Below, one piece after another: positions 24,895 to 34,151 of a stretch of 64,000 bases of DNA; within the stretch, counting starts at the first letter, position 1; each line of letters opens with the position of its first letter. A program made the translations under genes and the position numbers. This DNA comes from Actinomadura cremea (GTDB lineage Bacteria > Actinomycetota > Actinomycetes > Streptosporangiales > Streptosporangiaceae), in assembly GCF_014648495.1 (NCBI RefSeq), contig NZ_BMRF01000026.1, positions 1-64,000 on the forward strand, written 5' to 3'. The notes below the pieces were generated by a model, which was given only the letters and a program-made list of their open reading frames with translations, did no database searches and had not been told where the DNA came from.

Positions 24895-25731
24895 TTGCGA
24901 AAGAAACTCCTCGCCGCCCTGCTGGCTGCGCCGCTCGGCCTCGCCCTGGCGGCGCCGCCCGCGCAGGCCGCACCGTCCGCCCCGGCGGCACCGGAGGCGG
25001 CGACGCCCGGGATCGATTTCGGCTCGGAATGCCCGCCCCTCCCCGCGGGGCAGGACCCCGCCCTCACCACCTGCATGGTCATCGTCGTGGCCGGCGGGTC
25101 GATGAAGCTCGGCGGCATCACCCAGGAGATCAGCGAGGAGATGCGGATCGTCGCCCAGGCGACCCAGACCTCCATATCCGCCCCGCTCGAGTTCACGGAC
25201 GTGCGGCTCGGCGGCAACCCGATGAAGGTCCCGGGCGGGGTGTTCGGGCTGCTCGGCTACCCGATCCCCGCGATCGAGGACTGGCCGCTGGTCAAGATCG
25301 AGGTGAAGCCGGAGTACGTCGGCGGCTTCAGCTTCAACCTGCCGGAGGTCGCCCTCGACATGAAGATCGGTGTCCTCAACACGCTGGCGCCGGCGGGCTG
25401 CGCGATCGGGTCCGACCAGGACCCGCTGAAACTCGGCCTCGGCGTGGACGTCACCGGGCTGGAGGTCGTGGAGCCGGGCGACCCCGGCAACCCGTACGAG
25501 CGGCCCACCATCCTGCGCGCGCCGGCGAACGACTCGACGTTCGCGGTACCGAAGACGTCCGGGTGCTGGCTGCTCGGGCCGATCACCGACGCGCTGGCCG
25601 GGCTGCCGTCGATGTCCGGGAACAACACCGCGGCGTTCGACACCTACCTGGCCATCGCCACCTACGACTCGGCCCCCGGGCAGCCGGCGGACCCGGTCCA
25701 GCGGCTGAAGAGCGTCCGGAGCGGCGGCTGA
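24895..25731 (+). CDS. Exported protein of unknown function
   Basis: A 278-residue secreted protein. It begins LRKKLLAALLAAPLGLALA and has a signal-peptidase site after AQA, giving a mature protein starting near APSAPAAPEA. The mature part is rich in beta-strand sequence with cysteine pairs (ECPPLPAG, TTCMVI; GCAIGSD; SGCWLLG) that may form disulphides, and has no membrane anchor. It contains SMKLGGITQEISEEMRIV, which I do not recognise. The TTG start at 24895 follows GGAAGG by ten bases. It stands alone, convergent with parE. Confidence 0.75.
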   Translation: MRKKLLAALLAAPLGLALAAPPAQAAPSAPAAPEAATPGIDFGSECPPLPAGQDPALTTCMVIVVAGGSMKLGGITQEISEEMRIVAQATQTSISAPLEFTDVRLGGNPMKVPGGVFGLLGYPIPAIEDWPLVKIEVKPEYVGGFSFNLPEVALDMKIGVLNTLAPAGCAIGSDQDPLKLGLGVDVTGLEVVEPGDPGNPYERPTILRAPANDSTFAVPKTSGCWLLGPITDALAGLPSMSGNNTAAFDTYLAIATYDSAPGQPADPVQRLKSVRSGG

Positions 25732-25735
25732 CGCC

Positions 25736-25774
25736 GCGAGCCCGGGGCCGCTACCGGTCCCGGGCCCGCGCTCG
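25736..25774. terminator. Hairpin between the exported protein gene and parE
   Basis: GCGAGCCCGGGGCC pairs imperfectly with GGTCCCGGG...CTCGC in the gap between the convergent genes. A bidirectional terminator is the likely reading. Confidence 0.55.
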
Positions 25775-25804
25775 CACGACGCCGCGCTCGGGCGTCGGAT
25801 CGGC

Positions 25805-27895
25805 TCAGACGTCGATGCGCTCGGCGTCCAGTTCGGACGCGCCCGCGGTGATGAACGCCCGGCGCGGTGCGACGTCGCTGCCCATGAGCAGGTCGAACGT
25901 CTTCGCGGCCTCCTCGGCGTTCTCGACGCGGATGCGGCGCAGGATGCGGTGCCGCGGGTCCATCGTCGTCTCGGCCAGCTGGTCGGCGTCCATCTCACCG
26001 AGGCCCTTGTACCGCTGGACGGGCTCCTTCCAGCGGCGGCCCTTGCGCTCGAACTCCACCAGCTTCTGCCGCAGCTCCGCGTCGCTGTAGCAGTAGACGT
26101 ACTTGTCCTGGCCCTTGCGCGGCTTGATCAGCTCGATGCGGTGCAGCGGCGGGACGGCCGCGTAGACGCGCCCCTCCTCCAGCATCGGCCGCATGTACCG
26201 GTAGAGCAGGGTCAGCAGGAGGGTGCGGATGTGCGAGCCGTCGACGTCGGCGTCCGCCATCAGGATGATCCGCCCGTAGCGGGACGCGTCGATGTCGAAG
26301 GAGCGGCCCGAGCCGGCGCCGATCACCTGGATGATCGCCGCGCACTCGGCGTTCTTCAGCATGTCGGCGACGGACGCCTTCTGCACGTTCAGGATCTTGC
26401 CGCGGATCGGCAGCAGCGCCTGGAACTCGGAGTCGCGGGCGAGCTTGGCGGTGCCGAGCGCGGAGTCCCCCTCGACGATGAACAGCTCGCTGCGGTCGTC
26501 CGTCGTCCGGCAGTCGACGAGCTTGGCCGGGAGCGCCGAGTTCTCCAGGGCGTTCTTGCGGCGCTGGTTGTCGCGCTGGGTGCGGGCGGCGATACGGGTC
26601 TTGGCCGCACCCGCGACCTTCTCCAGGACGGCCCGCAGCGCCTGCTTCTGCGCGCGCGGCGGGTTCTCGAAGATCGCCCGCAGTTCGCGGTCGGCGACCT
26701 TGGAGACGATGCGCGTCGCCGCGGAGGTGCCGAGGATCTCCTTGGTCTGGCCCTCGAACTGCGGCTCGGGCAGCCGGACCGTGACGACCGCCGTCAGCCC
26801 CTCCTGGACGTCGTCCCTGATGACGTCCTCGTCGCCGTTCTTCAGCAGCCGGGTGGCGCGCAGCTGGTCGTTGATGACCTTGACCAGGGCCTTCTCGAAC
26901 CCGCGCACGTGGGTGCCGCCCTTGGGGGTGGCGATCACGTTGACGAACGAGCGGACGACACCGTCGTAGCCGCTCCCCCAGCGCAGCGCGATGTCGACCT
27001 CCAGGTCGCGCTCCACGTCGGTCGGGGTGAGGTGGCCCTGGTCGTCCAGGACGGGGACGGTCTCGGTGAAGTGACCGTGGCCCCGCAGGCGCAGGACGTC
27101 GATCAGCGGGGCGTCCTTGGACAGGTAGGTGCAGAACTCGCCGATGCCGCCGTCGAACCGGAACGTCTCGTCGGCGACCTCGTCGCCGCGCTCGTCGCGG
27201 ACGTCGATCGTGAGGCCGGGGATGAGGAACGCGGTCTGCCGCATCCGGTCCATGACCTGGTCGCGCTCGACGGTGGCGTCCTTGAGGAAGATCTGCATGT
27301 CCGGCCAGAACCGGACACGGGTGCCGGTGACCTTCTTGGCGACCTTGCGGACCTGCCGCACTCCGGACTTCTTCTTGAACCGGGCGTTCGGGCGGCCGTC
27401 GTCGGCGAACTCGCCGGGCAGCCCGCGCCGGAAGCTGATCGCGTGGGTGTGGCCGTCGCGGTCGACCTCGACATCGAGGCGGGCCGACAGGGCGTTCACG
27501 ACGGACGCGCCCACGCCGTGCAGGCCGCCGGACGCGGTGTAGGACACGCCGCCGAACTTGCCGCCCGCGTGCAGGCGGGTCATGACCAGCTCGACGCCCG
27601 GCAGGCCCGTCTTGGGCTCCAGGTCGACGGGGATGCCGCGACCGTCGTCGGCCACCTCGAAGGAGCCGTCGGCGTGCAGCGTCACGCTGATGTGGGTGCA
27701 GTGCCCGGCCAGCGCCTCGTCCACGCAGTTGTCGACGATCTCCCACAGGCAGTGGGCGAGGCCGCGGCTGTCGGTCGACCCGATGTACATGCCGGGTCGC
27801 TTGCGCACGGCCTCCAGCCCCTCCAGCACCGAGAGGTGCCGGGCGGAGTAGCCGTGCGGGTCTTCGGTCGTCACTTCGGCGGTCGCGGCGGTCAA
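25805..27895 (-). CDS. parE: Topoisomerase IV / second gyrase B subunit
   Basis: ATP-driven subunit (696 residues) of the type IIA enzyme whose partner is at 11382-13865. The GHKL ATPase part has EIVDNCVDEALAG, ADDGRGIPV and GLHGVGASVVNALS; the Toprim part has EGDSALGTAK and DADVDGSHIRTLLLT with the magnesium-binding aspartates. The length lacks the long GyrB insert of Gram-negatives. TTG at 27895 is chosen because GAGGAG precedes it by ten bases; an internal GTG at 27874 has none. parC and parE are split 12 kb apart, as gyrA2 and gyrB2 are in Streptomyces. Confidence 0.92.
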   Translation of the reverse strand: MTAATAEVTTEDPHGYSARHLSVLEGLEAVRKRPGMYIGSTDSRGLAHCLWEIVDNCVDEALAGHCTHISVTLHADGSFEVADDGRGIPVDLEPKTGLPGVELVMTRLHAGGKFGGVSYTASGGLHGVGASVVNALSARLDVEVDRDGHTHAISFRRGLPGEFADDGRPNARFKKKSGVRQVRKVAKKVTGTRVRFWPDMQIFLKDATVERDQVMDRMRQTAFLIPGLTIDVRDERGDEVADETFRFDGGIGEFCTYLSKDAPLIDVLRLRGHGHFTETVPVLDDQGHLTPTDVERDLEVDIALRWGSGYDGVVRSFVNVIATPKGGTHVRGFEKALVKVINDQLRATRLLKNGDEDVIRDDVQEGLTAVVTVRLPEPQFEGQTKEILGTSAATRIVSKVADRELRAIFENPPRAQKQALRAVLEKVAGAAKTRIAARTQRDNQRRKNALENSALPAKLVDCRTTDDRSELFIVEGDSALGTAKLARDSEFQALLPIRGKILNVQKASVADMLKNAECAAIIQVIGAGSGRSFDIDASRYGRIILMADADVDGSHIRTLLLTLLYRYMRPMLEEGRVYAAVPPLHRIELIKPRKGQDKYVYCYSDAELRQKLVEFERKGRRWKEPVQRYKGLGEMDADQLAETTMDPRHRILRRIRVENAEEAAKTFDLLMGSDVAPRRAFITAGASELDAERIDV

Positions 27896-28097
27896 CGTGC
27901 GTGTGCTCCTCGGGGGTAGGACATTCGGCACGAGGGTACCCCCGAGCGCCGACAATACGTCGAAAGGCTCGCCGCCGCAGGCTTCGCGGCGGTCGCCGGG
28001 GCCGCGTTCGAGGTGGTCGTCGACCCGGGGGTGGACATCCAGAATGTCCACCTTTGGTCGGGTGTGCAGCGCGGTCCGTCTCCGTAGTGTCCCCGGC

Positions 28098-29000
28098 ATG
28101 GCGCACACGATCGAGGTAGCGGGCCTCCAGAAACGATACGGGGACGTCAAGGCCGTCGACGAGGTCACGTTCGACGTCGGCGAGGGCGAGTTCTTCGGGA
28201 TCCTCGGGCCGAACGGGGCGGGCAAGACGACGATCCTGGAGATCATCGAGGGGCTCCGGGAGGCCGACGGCGGCGAGGTGTCGGTCCTCGGCACGCCGCC
28301 GTGGCCCCGCAATCCCCGGCTGCTGCCCCGTATCGGCGTCCAGCTGCAGGCGTCCTCGTTCTTCGAACGGCTGACCGCGCGCGAGCAACTGCGCACGTTC
28401 GGCTCGCTGTACGGCGTCCCGGCCCAGAAGGCCGACGCGATGCTGGAGACGGTCGGGCTGTCCGACAAGGCCGACGTGCGCGTCGAGAAGCTGTCGGGCG
28501 GGCAGGCGCAGCGGTTGTCGATCGCGTGCGCGCTCGTCCACGACCCCGAACTGGTGTTCCTGGACGAGCCGACGGCCGCGCTCGACCCGCAGGCCCGCCG
28601 CAACCTGTGGGACCTGCTGCGCGACATCAACACCGGCGGCCGCACGATCGTCCTGACCACGCACTACATGGACGAGGCGGAGATCCTCTGCGACCGCGTG
28701 GCGATCATGGACGCGGGGCGGATGCTGCGGCTGGGCCCGCCGGCCGTCCTGGTGCGCGGCCTGGACGCCCCGGCGCGGATCAGCGTGCCGAGCGGGGTGC
28801 TCCCCCTCGACGACGCCCGGCGGCTGCCGGGCGCGGACGAGGCGTCCGACGACGGGGTCTCGCTGGCGATCTCCACGCGGGATCCGTCCGCCGTGGTCGC
28901 GGCGATGGCCGCGAAGGACGCGCTGGACGGCGTCCAGATCCACGGCGCCACCCTCGAGGACGTCTTCCTCCAGCTCACCGGTCGGGAGTACAGAGCATGA
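28098..29000 (+). CDS. ABC exporter ATP-binding protein (DrrA/CcmA type)
   Basis: ATPase of a two-gene exporter (300 residues). Walker A GPNGAGKTT, Q-loop VQLQASSFFE, signature LSGGQAQRL, Walker B LVFLDEPTAALD and switch TTHYMDEAE are all intact, and a C-terminal extension of about 80 residues follows, as in DrrA-like exporters. Its TGA overlaps the ATG of the permease. Drug, lipid or polyketide export is typical for the class; the cargo is unknown. Confidence 0.92.
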   Translation: MAHTIEVAGLQKRYGDVKAVDEVTFDVGEGEFFGILGPNGAGKTTILEIIEGLREADGGEVSVLGTPPWPRNPRLLPRIGVQLQASSFFERLTAREQLRTFGSLYGVPAQKADAMLETVGLSDKADVRVEKLSGGQAQRLSIACALVHDPELVFLDEPTAALDPQARRNLWDLLRDINTGGRTIVLTTHYMDEAEILCDRVAIMDAGRMLRLGPPAVLVRGLDAPARISVPSGVLPLDDARRLPGADEASDDGVSLAISTRDPSAVVAAMAAKDALDGVQIHGATLEDVFLQLTGREYRA

Positions 29001-30070
29001 GCACGTTCGCCAGTTTCAAGAGCCTGTCGCGGGCCATGTTCCTCGGCTTCGTCCGGGACCGGGGCGCGCTGGCCTTCACCATCCTGTTCCCGCTGATGTT
29101 CCTGGTGATCTTCGCCGGGATCTTCGGGAGCCAGACGACCTCGAAGGTCGAGGTGCTGCGGGTCGGCTCGGTGCCCGTCGTCGAACGCGCGGTGGCGGCG
29201 GCGCCGGACGAACTCGGCGAGGTCATGGAGGTGACGCGGGCGTCCGACCGCGCGGCGGCCCTGCGCGAGGTCGAGAAGGGCGACGTGTCCGCCGTCGTCG
29301 AGCAGCGCGGGCACGAGCTGGTCGTCCACTACTCCGCCGCCGACCAGGTCAGGGCCGGGACGGTGCGCAGCCTGATGAACCAGATCGTGCAGTCGTCGAA
29401 CGTCGCCGCCACCGGGCAGGCGCCCGCGTACTCGATGTCCTCCCGGCAGGTCGAGGACGACTCCATGAACGCCATCCAGTTCTTCACCCCGAGCCTGCTC
29501 GGCTGGGCGCTCGCGTCGGCCGGCGTGTTCGGCGCCTCGCAGACCCTCGTGACCTGGCGGACGAAGGGCATCCTGCGCCGCCTGCAGCTCTCCCCGGCCC
29601 CGATCCCTACGGTGTTCGCGGCGCGCGTCGTCGTCAGCCTCGCGGTCGCGCTCATCCAGTTCGCCCTGTTCGTCGCGGTGGCCACGCTCCCGATGTTCGG
29701 GCTTCGGCTCAGCGGCGCCTGGTGGATGGCCGTCCCGATGGTCCTGGCGGGCGTCCTGGCGTTCCTGTCGCTCGGGATGATGGTGGGCGCGTGGGCCAAG
29801 TCGCAGGAGACCGCGCAGGCCGTCACGCAGCTCATCGTCCTGCCGATGGCGTTCCTCGGCGGCTCGTTCTTCCCGCTGGACGCGTCGCCGCAGTGGATGC
29901 GGACGCTCTCCTACATCTTCCCGTTGCGCTATCTGAACGAGGGGATGCTGAACGTGATGGGACGCGGCCTCGGGCCGATGTCCGCACTGCCGCAAATCGG
30001 CGTTCTGCTGGGCGTCGCGCTGGTCGGCGCGCTGGTCGCCGTCCGGCTGTTCCGATGGGACGACGCCTAA
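28997..30070 (+). CDS. ABC-2 type exporter permease
   Basis: Permease of 357 residues with the ABC-2 layout: a first membrane helix (LAFTILFPLMFLVIFAGIF), a large external loop of about 130 residues, then five membrane segments ending in the PLRYLNEGMLNVMGRG motif (the ABC-2 signature region with LPLTYLLEALR-like sequence). Translationally coupled to the ATPase. Probably forms a dimer with two ATPases. Confidence 0.92.
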   Translation: MSTFASFKSLSRAMFLGFVRDRGALAFTILFPLMFLVIFAGIFGSQTTSKVEVLRVGSVPVVERAVAAAPDELGEVMEVTRASDRAAALREVEKGDVSAVVEQRGHELVVHYSAADQVRAGTVRSLMNQIVQSSNVAATGQAPAYSMSSRQVEDDSMNAIQFFTPSLLGWALASAGVFGASQTLVTWRTKGILRRLQLSPAPIPTVFAARVVVSLAVALIQFALFVAVATLPMFGLRLSGAWWMAVPMVLAGVLAFLSLGMMVGAWAKSQETAQAVTQLIVLPMAFLGGSFFPLDASPQWMRTLSYIFPLRYLNEGMLNVMGRGLGPMSALPQIGVLLGVALVGALVAVRLFRWDDA

Positions 30071-30086
30071 TGTGACGTCGGTCACT
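30071..30086. promoter_or_regulatory. CRP-like site TGTGACGTCGGTCACT
   Basis: TGTGA-N6-TCACT matches the TGTGA-N6-TCACA consensus of CRP/FNR-type regulators at nine of ten defined positions. It starts at the base after the permease stop codon, about 100 bases before the DUF7455 gene, so it could act on that gene. Confidence 0.45.
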
Positions 30087-30189
30087 AATAGGCCCATTCT
30101 GCTGTGGGCGTACGAACAAGCAGGTTGGGAACGTCCGCGTCGGGTTAGATGTTGTCCTAAGTACCGACCCCGAGCATGAGGAAGGTGCC

Positions 30190-30420
30190 GTGACTGGAGC
30201 CCTTGCCCCGACCAAGCCGCTGACCGTCGCCGACCGATGCGACCGCTGCGGCGCCCAGGCCTACGTCCGTGCAGTCCTTGTAGGCGGCGGCGACCTTCTG
30301 TTCTGCGCCCACCACGGGCGCAAGTACGGCGAGGCTCTCCGTTCCAATGGGGCCGACATTCAGGACGAGACCGACAGGCTTACCGAAACCCCGGCTTCCG
30401 TGCGGGAAGACGAGCGGTAG
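30190..30420 (+). CDS. Small DUF7455-like zinc-binding protein
   Basis: A 76-residue protein with C17-x2-C20 and C39-x2-H42, a compact zinc-ribbon-like arrangement, then a short charged tail. Small proteins of this type (MTGALAP..., ADRCDRCGAQAYVR) are widely conserved in actinobacteria; I believe they correspond to DUF7455. Function unknown. AGGAAGG lies four bases before the GTG start. It is followed by a good terminator, so it is a monocistronic gene. Confidence 0.85.
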   Translation: MTGALAPTKPLTVADRCDRCGAQAYVRAVLVGGGDLLFCAHHGRKYGEALRSNGADIQDETDRLTETPASVREDER

Positions 30421-30444
30421 GCCCGCCAATAGAACGACTCGAGG

Positions 30445-30474
30445 ACGGCGGTCACCGGACACGGTGACCGCCGT
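30445..30474 (+). terminator. Terminator after the DUF7455-like gene
   Basis: A 13-base perfect stem (ACGGCGGTCACCG with its complement) with a GACA loop, followed by TCACCTTTC. Confidence 0.8.
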
Positions 30475-30558
30475 TCACCTTTCCCGGGGAGCCCATTGAT
30501 CGCATAGCGTAATTGACTGATCACTCTAAGCAATTATCGATGGGCCGAGTGCCGGGAT

Positions 30559-31269
30559 TCACGCGGAAGTGACGTTCCTCACCCGATAGTGATAACCGCC
30601 CGATTCCACGAAGCCCTCCCCGGCGTACAGCCCCCGCGCCGCCGCGTTGCGCTCGACGACCACCAGGTAGGCCCGCCGGCACCCCTGCCGGCGCCCCCAC
30701 TCCAGGAGCGCCCGCAGCACGCGCCGTCCGAGCCCCCGCCTGCGCGCGTCCGGCGCCACCGCCATCGCGTAGACGCCGAGCCACTCCCCCTGCGGCACGG
30801 CCCGGCCCACGGCGGCCCCGTCCAGCGACGCGTAACCGGCCGGGACACCGGTGAGGATCTTCTCGGCGACCGGGGGACGCACGTCGCCGTGGCGTCCGTC
30901 CACCGACCACCAGAGGTCGAGCCACGCGTCGGACGGGACGTCCGCGATCCGCACGCCGTCGGACGCCGCCGCGCTCCCGAGGTCGCGGACCATGGCGAGC
31001 GTGGGATCGACGAGCGCGTAGCCCCGTTCGTCCAGGAAACCGTCGAGACGCGCCTGGGAGCTGATGGAGAACACCGTGGGAAGGCCCACGCCGCTGTAGA
31101 ACCGCTCCGCGCGCGCTACGGCCTCCTCCAGATCACCGGGCTCCGCCGGGGCGAGCACGGAGTTGGCGCGCTTGGTGACGCCGTCGGCGTGGCGCAGGCG
31201 CCACCCGTCAATATGGTGGACGGTCGGGGCCGGCCAGGCCGCCGCGACCAGCTCGTCCATCGGGAACAT
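30559..31269 (-). CDS. GNAT-family N-acetyltransferase
   Basis: A 236-residue protein with a C-terminal GNAT domain: VYAMAVAPDARRRGLGRRVLRALLEWG contains the acetyl-CoA pyrophosphate loop (R-R-x-G-L-G-R), followed by AYLVVVERNAAARGLYAGEGF. The N-terminal 120 residues (WRLRHADGVTKRANSVLAP) are a degenerate first GNAT-like half, as seen in two-domain members. Substrate unknown. It is divergent from yaaA with a 24-base gap, so the two promoters must overlap. Confidence 0.88.
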   Translation of the reverse strand: MFPMDELVAAAWPAPTVHHIDGWRLRHADGVTKRANSVLAPAEPGDLEEAVARAERFYSGVGLPTVFSISSQARLDGFLDERGYALVDPTLAMVRDLGSAAASDGVRIADVPSDAWLDLWWSVDGRHGDVRPPVAEKILTGVPAGYASLDGAAVGRAVPQGEWLGVYAMAVAPDARRRGLGRRVLRALLEWGRRQGCRRAYLVVVERNAAARGLYAGEGFVESGGYHYRVRNVTSA

Positions 31270-31293
31270 CCCATCACGCCTTTCAGGAGGAAC

Positions 31294-32037
31294 GTGCATA
31301 TTCTGCTGCCCCCCTCGGAGAAGAAGAGCATCGCAGGGGACGGGCCGCCGCTCGACCTCGGCTCGCTGAGCTTCCCCGGCCTCAACCCCGTGCGCGAACG
31401 CGTCCTGGCGGCGCTCGGCGAGACCTGCGGGCGCGACGACGCCGCCGACGTCCTCGGGCTGCCCGCCGGGCAGAAGGACGAGGCCCTCGCCCGCAACCGG
31501 GCGCTCCGCGAGGCCCCCACGCTGCCGGTCGCCCGGCTCTACACAGGCGTCCTGTACGACAACCTCGACCTGCCGAGCCTGGACCAGCGCGCCGCCGCCG
31601 ACCGGATCATCGTGTTCTCGGGCCTGTGGGGCGCCCTGCGGCTCACCGACCGCGTCCCGCCGTACCGGCTGGCCATGGCGGTGTCGCTCCCGCCCCAGGG
31701 CCGCCTCGGCGCCCTGTGGCGTCCGGCCATGCGGGACGGGCTGCGGCTGGACGACGGCCTCGTCGTCGACATGCGCTCGGGCCCCTACGCGTCGGTGTGG
31801 AAGGCCCCGCGCCCCGCCGTGGCCGTCCGGGTGTTCCGGGAGCGCATCGTCGGCGGCGCGCCCAAGCGGACCGTGGTCAGCCACATGGCCAAGGCGACCC
31901 GCGGTGAGATCGCCCACGACCTCCTCGCCGCCGGCGCGGACCCGCGAACCCCTGAGGACCTGCTCAAGGCCGTCGTCGATCTCGGTCACACGGCCGAGCT
32001 CAACGGCCCGAACCTCGACATCGTCCTGCACACCTGA
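31294..32037 (+). CDS. yaaA: YaaA-family peroxide stress protein
   Basis: A 247-residue member of the YaaA/UPF0246 (DUF328) family, beginning VHILLPPSEKKSIAGDG, the usual start LLPPSEgK, and carrying YTGVLYDNLDL, IIVFSGLWGALRLTD, PYRLAM and the VVSHMAKATRGEIAH segment. In E. coli the homologue lowers free iron during peroxide stress and has DNA-binding features. AGGAGG sits three bases before the GTG start, rather close but strong. Confidence 0.9.
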   Translation: MHILLPPSEKKSIAGDGPPLDLGSLSFPGLNPVRERVLAALGETCGRDDAADVLGLPAGQKDEALARNRALREAPTLPVARLYTGVLYDNLDLPSLDQRAAADRIIVFSGLWGALRLTDRVPPYRLAMAVSLPPQGRLGALWRPAMRDGLRLDDGLVVDMRSGPYASVWKAPRPAVAVRVFRERIVGGAPKRTVVSHMAKATRGEIAHDLLAAGADPRTPEDLLKAVVDLGHTAELNGPNLDIVLHT

Positions 32038-32064
32038 TCCCCGGGGCGGCCCAGGGCCGGCCTA

Positions 32065-32108
32065 CGCTCGCAGAACGCTCGCAGAACGCTCGCAGAACGC
32101 TCGCAGAA
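32065..32108 (+). repeat. Four tandem copies of an 11-base unit
   Basis: CGCTCGCAGAA is repeated four times without error (32065, 32076, 32087, 32098) between yaaA and hrdB. It lies outside genes and is likely a slippage-prone minisatellite; close to one helical turn per unit, it might also bind protein. Confidence 0.85.
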
Positions 32109-32211
32109 CGCGCGCGGCCACGGGTGTGCGGTGGCGAGCGGTGTCGAGGTGGCCCTCGCCGAAGCCGTCGGCTCCTCGGCGGCGCAGGGGTGTGGAGGTG
32201 GGGTCGCCTCA

Positions 32212-32236
32212 GGCCCCGCCGGGATTCGGCGGGGCC
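32212..32236. terminator. Terminator at the end of hrdB
   Basis: A 10-base perfect stem GGCCCCGCCG/CGGCGGGGCC with a five-base loop lies between the convergent yaaA and hrdB genes, 16 bases past the hrdB stop. Confidence 0.75.
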
Positions 32237-32251
32237 TTCGCGCGTGGTTCG

Positions 32252-33886
32252 TCAGTCCAGGTAGTCGCGCAGGACCTGGGACCGGGACGGATGCCGGAGC
32301 TTCGACATCGTCTTGGACTCGATCTGGCGGATGCGCTCGCGGGTGACCCCGTACACCTTGCCGATCTCGTCCAGGGTCTTGGGCTGCCCGTCGGTGAGGC
32401 CGAACCGCATCGACACGACGCCGGCCTCACGCTCGCTGAGCGTGTCGAGCACCGAGTGGAGCTGCTCCTGCAGCAGCGTGAAGCTGACCGCGTCGGCGGG
32501 GACGATCGCCTCGGAGTCCTCGATGAGGTCGCCGAACTCGCTGTCGCCGTCCTCACCCAGCGGGGTGTGCAGGGAGATCGGCTCGCGGCCGTACTTCTGC
32601 ACCTCGACGACCTTCTCCGGGGTCATGTCGAGTTCCTTGGCCAGCTCCTCCGGGGTGGGCTCGCGGCCCAGGTCCTGGAGCATCTGCCGCTGGACGCGCG
32701 CCAGCTTGTTGATGACCTCGACCATGTGCACCGGTATGCGGATGGTGCGGGCCTGGTCGGCCATCGCGCGGGTGATCGCCTGCCGGATCCACCAGGTGGC
32801 GTACGTGGAGAACTTGTAGCCCTTGGTGTAGTCGAACTTCTCGACGGCGCGGATGAGACCGAGGTTGCCCTCCTGGATCAGGTCCAGGAACAGCATGCCG
32901 CGGCCGGTGTAGCGCTTGGCCAGCGACACCACGAGCCGGAGGTTGGCCTCCAGCAGGTGGTTCTTGGCGCGGCGCCCGTCCTCGGCGATCCACTCGAAGT
33001 CTTCGAGGTCCTCCTCGGAGAGGGCGGGGCCGTCGGCGGCGAGCCGCTCCTCGGCGAAGAGCCCGGCCTCGATGCGCTTGGCGAGCTCCACCTCCTGCTC
33101 GGCGTTCAGCAGGGGGACCTTGCCGATCTGCTTGAGGTAGTCCTTGACGGGGTCGGCGGTCGCGCCGGCGGCGGCGATCTGCTGCGCGGGCGCGTCCTCC
33201 TCGTCGTCGCTGAGGGTGAAGCCCTCCTCGTCGGAGGACGGCGCGGCGCCCGGCTTCGCGGCGGCAGCGGCGGCCACCGGAGCCTTCGGGGCCTCCTCCT
33301 CCTCGGCCTCCGGCGTCTCCTCGGCGTCGGACGCGTCGTCGACGAGCTCGACCTCGAGGTCGTCGCCCATGTCCTCGAGGTCGACGTCGACGTCGTCCTC
33401 GAGCTCGGCGTCCTCGCCGGCCTTCTTCGCCGGGGCCTTGTCGGTCGCCTTCTTCGGGGCGGCCTTCTTCTGCTTGGCGGCGGCCTTCTTCGGCTTCGCC
33501 TGCTTGGCGGCGGCGGGCTTGGCGGGCACCGGACGGGCGGGACGCTCGGCCTCGCCGTCGGCGTCACCGACCACGGCGGTCACCGTGTCGGGCTGCTCCT
33601 TGGCCGCGGCGGCCGTCCGGGGCCTGCGGGCCGCAGGCGCCGCGCGCTTGCGCGAACGCTTGGGCGCCGCGGAGTCGGCAGCGCTCACCATGACGGTCAC
33701 ACCCTCCTTGCTGAGGCTTCGCAGGATGCTGGAGGCCGCGGACACCGGGATGTCGGCCTCCTCGAACGTGCGGCGGACGTCGTCGGCATCGAGGCGATTT
33801 CCCTGGGACCGTCCACGCTCGATCAGTTGCGCGATGACGTGATCGTGCAGATCTGACGCTTTCGAGGTCGAGCTAGCAGGCGACAC
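32252..33886 (-). CDS. hrdB: Principal RNA polymerase sigma factor (HrdB/RpoD)
   Basis: Housekeeping sigma-70 factor (544 residues). Region 1.2 begins [16 protein letters not shown] near residue 235; region 2 has [37 protein letters not shown] and the -10 recognition segment [18 protein letters not shown]; region 3 is [14 protein letters not shown]; region 4 has [20 protein letters not shown]. The first 230 residues are an actinobacterial extension rich in Lys/Ala then Asp/Glu, probably disordered, after an initial helix-rich part. GTG at 33886 follows GAGAGG by five bases. Essential in this group. Confidence 0.96.
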   Translation of the reverse strand: MSPASSTSKASDLHDHVIAQLIERGRSQGNRLDADDVRRTFEEADIPVSAASSILRSLSKEGVTVMVSAADSAAPKRSRKRAAPAARRPRTAAAAKEQPDTVTAVVGDADGEAERPARPVPAKPAAAKQAKPKKAAAKQKKAAPKKATDKAPAKKAGEDAELEDDVDVDLEDMGDDLEVELVDDASDAEETPEAEEEEAPKAPVAAAAAAKPGAAPSSDEEGFTLSDDEEDAPAQQIAAAGATADPVKDYLKQIGKVPLLNAEQEVELAKRIEAGLFAEERLAADGPALSEEDLEDFEWIAEDGRRAKNHLLEANLRLVVSLAKRYTGRGMLFLDLIQEGNLGLIRAVEKFDYTKGYKFSTYATWWIRQAITRAMADQARTIRIPVHMVEVINKLARVQRQMLQDLGREPTPEELAKELDMTPEKVVEVQKYGREPISLHTPLGEDGDSEFGDLIEDSEAIVPADAVSFTLLQEQLHSVLDTLSEREAGVVSMRFGLTDGQPKTLDEIGKVYGVTRERIRQIESKTMSKLRHPSRSQVLRDYLD

Positions 33887-33911
33887 AAATACCTCTCGAA
33901 CGAACGTGTGG

Positions 33912-33927
33912 CTTGGATATACCCAAG
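33912..33927. promoter_or_regulatory. Inverted repeat CTTGGATATACCCAAG in the hrdB leader
   Basis: CTTGG and CCAAG around ATATAC form a 16-base inverted repeat 26 bases upstream of the hrdB start. It could be an operator or a leader stem. A TTGACC further up at 34015-34020 (minus strand) may belong to the hrdB promoter, but I cannot pair it with a well-spaced -10. Confidence 0.4.
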
Positions 33928-34151
33928 TGCCCTGACGGGCCCGGCCTCACACGAGGTGGGACCTCACACTGGGCGGGACCTCCGGTGCGGACCGCAGCGT
34001 ACCCGCTCTGCCTGGGTCAAGCATTCTGGTACTACTGCGCTTTCCGCCTCTGATGTCCTACCCGGTAACTCTCCACCTTAGAGGGCGCGGGACGGTCCTT
34101 CGTACGTACGGCTCCGTCTCGGTGACGTCTTCGCGTCGTGTCCGGACGGTC

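Noticed and set aside
32065..32108. CRISPR array
   Set aside because: Units are 11 bases with no spacers, and no cas genes are nearby.
34015..34020. hrdB -35 element TTGACC
   Set aside because: The nearest TANNNT-like hexamer is only 13 bases away, too short for a housekeeping promoter, so I did not call a promoter.
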